Source: Arenibacter sp. 6A1
GTDB taxonomy: Bacteria; Bacteroidota; Bacteroidia; Flavobacteriales; Flavobacteriaceae
Length of the DNA: 64,000 nt
Direction: 5' to 3'
NCBI RefSeq assembly: GCF_012272855.1
Contig: NZ_JAAXCQ010000003.1
Location: 186,001-250,000, forward strand
Part shown: positions 61,340-64,000 of the stretch, piece after piece
Numbering within the stretch: the stretch's first letter is position 1
Layout of the letters: each line of letters begins with the position of its first letter
Translations under genes and position numbers: made by a program
Notes under the pieces: generated by a model
The model's input: only the letters and a program-made list of their open reading frames with translations
Database searches by the model: none
Told to the model about the DNA's origin: nothing

Positions 61340-61804
61340 GTGATAAATTTCATAGGGACATATGATTGTAAAGCAGACTCCAAAGGAAGGGTGATGCTAC
61401 CTATGGCCTTGAAGAGTCAATTGGCACCTGTTCTAAATGAGGGCTTTGTGATAAAGCGCTCTGTTTTTTCGCCTTGTTTAGAGTTGTATCCGATGGCAGA
61501 ATGGAATTTGTTGATGCAGAAGTTGAGTAAGAAAAATAGATTTATAAAAAAGAATAACGATTTTATAAGAAGGTTTTCGGCAGGAGTGAAAATTGTCGAG
61601 ATAGATGCTACTGGGAGATTGTTAATTCCTAAAAATTTAGTCGAAGTGGCTGGGATAACGAAGGAGGTAGTTTTGAGTTCTTCGATTAAAATATTAGAAA
61701 TTTGGGACAAGGATAGTTATGAGAAGGTATTGGAAGAAACAACTGACGACTTTGCAGGTCAGGCAGAAGAAATAATGGGAGATGACACAGATGAATTATC
61801 ATAA
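61340..61804 (+). CDS. mraZ: Transcriptional regulator MraZ
   Basis: The DNA-binding autoregulator at the head of the dcw cluster. The 154-residue protein has two SpoVT/AbrB-like repeats: GTYDCKADSKGRVMLPMALK near residue 5 and VEIDATGRLLIPKNLVEVAG near 88. The start is a GTG (61340), directly before INFIGTYDCKADSK, which is the family N-terminus. Its own operator repeats lie 50-73 bases upstream. The stop overlaps rsmH. Confidence 0.95.
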   Translation: MINFIGTYDCKADSKGRVMLPMALKSQLAPVLNEGFVIKRSVFSPCLELYPMAEWNLLMQKLSKKNRFIKKNNDFIRRFSAGVKIVEIDATGRLLIPKNLVEVAGITKEVVLSSSIKILEIWDKDSYEKVLEETTDDFAGQAEEIMGDDTDELS

Positions 61805-62687
61805 TCCGGTATTGTTAAAGGAGTCCGTAGATGGACTAAATATTAAGCCTGACGGTATTTACGTTGATGTTACCTTCGGTGGAGGTGGGCATTCTAGGGA
61901 AATATTAAAACGATTGGGAGAAAATGGAAGGCTGTTGGCCTTTGATCAGGATGAAGATGCTTTGGAAAATGCTATTGATGATAGTCGTTTTCAATTGATA
62001 AATGAAAATTTTAGATATATAAAGCAGTTTTTGAAGTTCTATGGGGTGCGGAAGGTAGATGGTATCTTGGCCGATTTTGGGGTTTCTTCCCATCAGTTCG
62101 ATAAGGCAGAAAGAGGGTTTTCGACTCGCTTTGATGCAGACCTGGACATGAGGATGAGCAAAAAAAATACGGTGTCGGCCTTTGAGGTGGTAAATGTGTA
62201 CGATTACGATGAGCTTAGAAGAGTTTTGTTTCAATATGGCGATTTGCGAAATGCCAATGCCATGGCTAAAACAATTATAGCTTACAGGGAAACAACACCT
62301 ATAAAAACTACCGAGCAATTAAAAGAAGTCTTGCAGCAATACTTGCCAAAGTTTAGGGAGCATAAAATATTGGCTCAAATTTATCAGGCGATACGTATTG
62401 AAGTGAATCAAGAGATTCAAGTGATCAAAGAATTCTTGGAGCAGTCTTCAGAGTTAATGGAAAAGGGAGGAAGGTTAAGTATGATTAGTTATCATTCTTT
62501 AGAAGATCGTTTGGTGAAACGGTATATAAGATCTGGTCAGTTTGAAGGAGAGCCAGAGAAAGATTTTTACGGAAATATCAATGTGCCTTTTAAGAAAGTA
62601 GGTGGGTTAATTGTGCCGACTAGAGAAGAGATAAAAATAAATAATAGAGCCAGAAGTGCAAAATTAAGAATAGCCGAAAAACTATAA
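61791..62687 (+). CDS. rsmH: 16S rRNA m4C1402 methyltransferase RsmH
   Basis: N4-methylates C1402 of 16S rRNA with SAM. The 298-residue protein has YHNPVLLKESVDGLNI at the start, the SAM site VDVTFGGGGHSREIL near 28, LADFGVSSHQFDKAERGFS near 100 and SYHSLEDRLVKRYI near 235. Two ATGs fit (61782 and 61791); the second gives the usual MNYHNPVLL start. It overlaps mraZ by 14 bases and lies in the normal mraZ-rsmH-ftsL-ftsI order. Confidence 0.95.
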   Translation: MNYHNPVLLKESVDGLNIKPDGIYVDVTFGGGGHSREILKRLGENGRLLAFDQDEDALENAIDDSRFQLINENFRYIKQFLKFYGVRKVDGILADFGVSSHQFDKAERGFSTRFDADLDMRMSKKNTVSAFEVVNVYDYDELRRVLFQYGDLRNANAMAKTIIAYRETTPIKTTEQLKEVLQQYLPKFREHKILAQIYQAIRIEVNQEIQVIKEFLEQSSELMEKGGRLSMISYHSLEDRLVKRYIRSGQFEGEPEKDFYGNINVPFKKVGGLIVPTREEIKINNRARSAKLRIAEKL

Positions 62688-62740
62688 CTTTTCTTTAGAT
62701 TCTTGATGGTGTTTTTGGAATAGTTAAAACCTTATGCTGC

Positions 62741-63073
62741 ATGTCGAATATGAAGGATGGAATCATAGGCATATTAAAAGGAAAGTTTCTGGTAGACGGA
62801 GGTGCTCCTAAAAACTGGATGTTTATTGTTTTTGTTTCGTTTTTAGCAACTATAATGATAGCGAGTTCGCATAAGGCCGATGGATTGGTTCATAAAATAG
62901 CAGCCTTGAACGAGGAGGTGAAAGAGCTTAGAAGTGAATTTGTAGATGTGCGATCCGATGTGCAGGAATTAAAACTAGAGTCGTCCATATTGCAAAAGGT
63001 AGAAAATCGAGGCTTGTTTCCTTCCGAAACTCCCCCTAAAAAAATAAAAGTAAAAAGACTAACAAAAGAATAG
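62741..63073 (+). CDS. ftsL: FtsL-like cell division protein
   Basis: A 110-residue bitopic membrane protein: about 25 cytoplasmic residues, one membrane helix (WMFIVFVSFLATIMIASS, about 26-43), then a coiled coil (about 50-90; IAALNEEVKELRSEF and a heptad-like run) and a basic tail. This layout and place between rsmH and ftsI are those of FtsL, part of the FtsBLQ complex at the septum. Sequence similarity of FtsL proteins is always low, so the call rests on topology and context. The stop overlaps the ftsI start by one base. Confidence 0.85.
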   Translation: MSNMKDGIIGILKGKFLVDGGAPKNWMFIVFVSFLATIMIASSHKADGLVHKIAALNEEVKELRSEFVDVRSDVQELKLESSILQKVENRGLFPSETPPKKIKVKRLTKE

Positions 63074-64000
63074 TGCCGATAACAGAAAAGAGCATATTGA
63101 CTAGGTTATATATTGTGGCAGGATGTCTATTCTTGTTCGCAATTGCTGTTTTGGTCAAATTGGTCAGTATTCAGATGGTAGACGGGGACAAATATAGGAA
63201 GTTGGCCATGGAGAGCACTTCCAAATTGTTTACTATAGCTCCCAACAGGGGAAATCTATATTCGGACGATGGTAGTTTGTTGGCAACCTCTGTGTCTAGG
63301 TACACTATTAGATTCGATGCCGAAACCGTTAGTAGTAAAGATTTTGAAGAAAATATAAAACCGTTATCCGACGCCTTGGGGAAATTGTTTGGAAGAACAT
63401 CTTCTTACTATCAACAATTGTTGAGAAAGGCAAGGGCCAATAAAAACCGATATGCTTTAGTCGCTAGGAATTTGGACTATTCGGAGTATATGGCGGTAAA
63501 GAAAATGCCTTTGTTTAAAAAAGGGCCCTATAAAGGCGGACTGATTATTGAGCAAAAAACGGTTCGAGAGCATCCTTTGGGGAAAATTGCAGAACGCAGT
63601 GTAGGTTATGAAAGAGTAGATGAGAACGGGTACTATACGCGTGTGGGGTTAGAAGGCGCCTTTGGGGATTACCTAAGAGGGCAGGAAGGTAAGCGATTGA
63701 AGCAAAAAATAGCCAAGGGGCAGTGGAAACCTATAGGATGGGATAATGAGGTAGAGCCAAAAGACGGGTATGATGTAATTTCTACTATTGATATCAATAT
63801 ACAGGATATTGCGCATCATGCTTTATTAGGTCAATTAGAAAAGTATAAGGCAGATCACGGTACAGTAATAGTGATGGAGACAAAAACAGGAGAGGTTAAA
63901 GCTATTTCTAACCTGGGGCGTACCAATGATGGTCATTATTATGAAAGATTAAATTATGCGATAGGAGAATCTCACGAGCCTGGTTCTACCTTTAAGTTGG
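63073..64000 (+). CDS. ftsI: Penicillin-binding protein, FtsI/PBP3 type (3' end outside window)
   Basis: Septal peptidoglycan transpeptidase, cut by the window edge after about 309 codons. It starts at a GTG (63073) that shares a base with the ftsL stop. A short cytoplasmic stretch is followed by a membrane anchor (VAGCLFLFAIAVLVKLVSI, about 15-33), then the dimerisation region (IAPNRGNLYSDDGSLLATS near 55; IGYERV-like SVGYERVDENGYYTRVGLEG near 182). The visible end contains SHEPGSTFKL, with the catalytic Ser of the SxxK motif at residue 305. The rest of the transpeptidase domain is missing only because the window ends. Next genes are expected to be murE and mraY. Confidence 0.94.
   Translation, partial: MPITEKSILTRLYIVAGCLFLFAIAVLVKLVSIQMVDGDKYRKLAMESTSKLFTIAPNRGNLYSDDGSLLATSVSRYTIRFDAETVSSKDFEENIKPLSDALGKLFGRTSSYYQQLLRKARANKNRYALVARNLDYSEYMAVKKMPLFKKGPYKGGLIIEQKTVREHPLGKIAERSVGYERVDENGYYTRVGLEGAFGDYLRGQEGKRLKQKIAKGQWKPIGWDNEVEPKDGYDVISTIDINIQDIAHHALLGQLEKYKADHGTVIVMETKTGEVKAISNLGRTNDGHYYERLNYAIGESHEPGSTFKL

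Noticed and set aside
1-64000. Mobile elements, prophage, CRISPR array, toxin-antitoxin or defence genes
   Set aside because: No transposase, integrase, regular direct-repeat array or known defence domain was seen; the HEPN-like domain belongs to a sulfite reductase.
1-64000. tRNA or rRNA genes
   Set aside because: The gaps between genes were read for cloverleaf signatures (GGTTCRA loops, CCA ends) and none was convincing.

Overview
The window is a stretch of an AT-rich chromosome from a member of the Flavobacteriaceae (phylum Bacteroidota). The genus cannot be fixed from the sequence. Evidence: gliding genes gldA, gldB and gldC; GLPGLI, DUF5686, DUF4010, DUF2807 and DUF2061 family proteins of flavobacterial type; promoters of the Bacteroidota form TTG-N17..21-TAnnTTTG; little Shine-Dalgarno signal; a two-gene split MetH. 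Almost all of it is core metabolism and cell-division chromosome. I see no phage, IS element, CRISPR array, tRNA or rRNA.

Layout. 1-7.8 kb: end of a DUF5686 outer-membrane protein, a soluble and then a membrane pyrophosphatase, DUF4010, an App1-like phosphatase, a deoxynucleoside kinase and a GLPGLI protein. 8.1-30.6 kb: a large sulfur/methionine/one-carbon region. It holds metK behind a candidate SAM-II-type leader; metY behind a SAM-I riboswitch; a three-enzyme fusion (homoserine acyltransferase-aspartokinase-homoserine dehydrogenase); metZ; an Rrf2 regulator with two likely operators; the assimilatory sulfate operon (DUF2061, cysH, cysD, cysN, HEPN-fused sulfite reductase, cobA, ferredoxin reductase); a second SAM-I riboswitch; metH in two genes with a PLP enzyme between them; and metF. 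Together these make homocysteine from aspartate and sulfide and methylate it to methionine and SAM, with SAM sensed at three leaders.

30.7-37 kb: envelope and stress genes (PagL-like deacylase, DUF2807 lipoprotein, serine hydrolase, OsmC, S15 peptidase). 37.2-40.9 kb: modA, a di-Mop protein, modB and modC for molybdate uptake, then gldA on the opposite strand. 41.1-45.4 kb: an aromatic operon (pheA, aminotransferase, tyrA, DAHP synthase-chorismate mutase) preceded by a complete transcription attenuator: a Phe-rich leader peptide of 23 residues, an antiterminator segment and a terminator. 45.6-53 kb: DUF2807, rsgA, dtd, mazG-like, aroA, queA, rlmN and a polyprenyl synthase. 53.2-61.1 kb: a zinc-ribbon protein, dnaG with a degenerate zinc finger, a response regulator with Glu at the phosphorylation site, nadE, gldB, gldC, engB and a hydrolase. 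61.2-64 kb: start of the dcw division cluster (mraZ with its operator repeats, rsmH, ftsL, ftsI cut by the window edge).

The most notable non-coding structures are the Phe attenuator (41158-41288), the metK leader (8141-8344), the two SAM-I riboswitches, the paired operators 80 bp apart before the sulfate operon, the MraZ box, and two copies of a GCGTTAGGGAT...GAACGCCC repeat, one carrying a perfect 18-bp hairpin.
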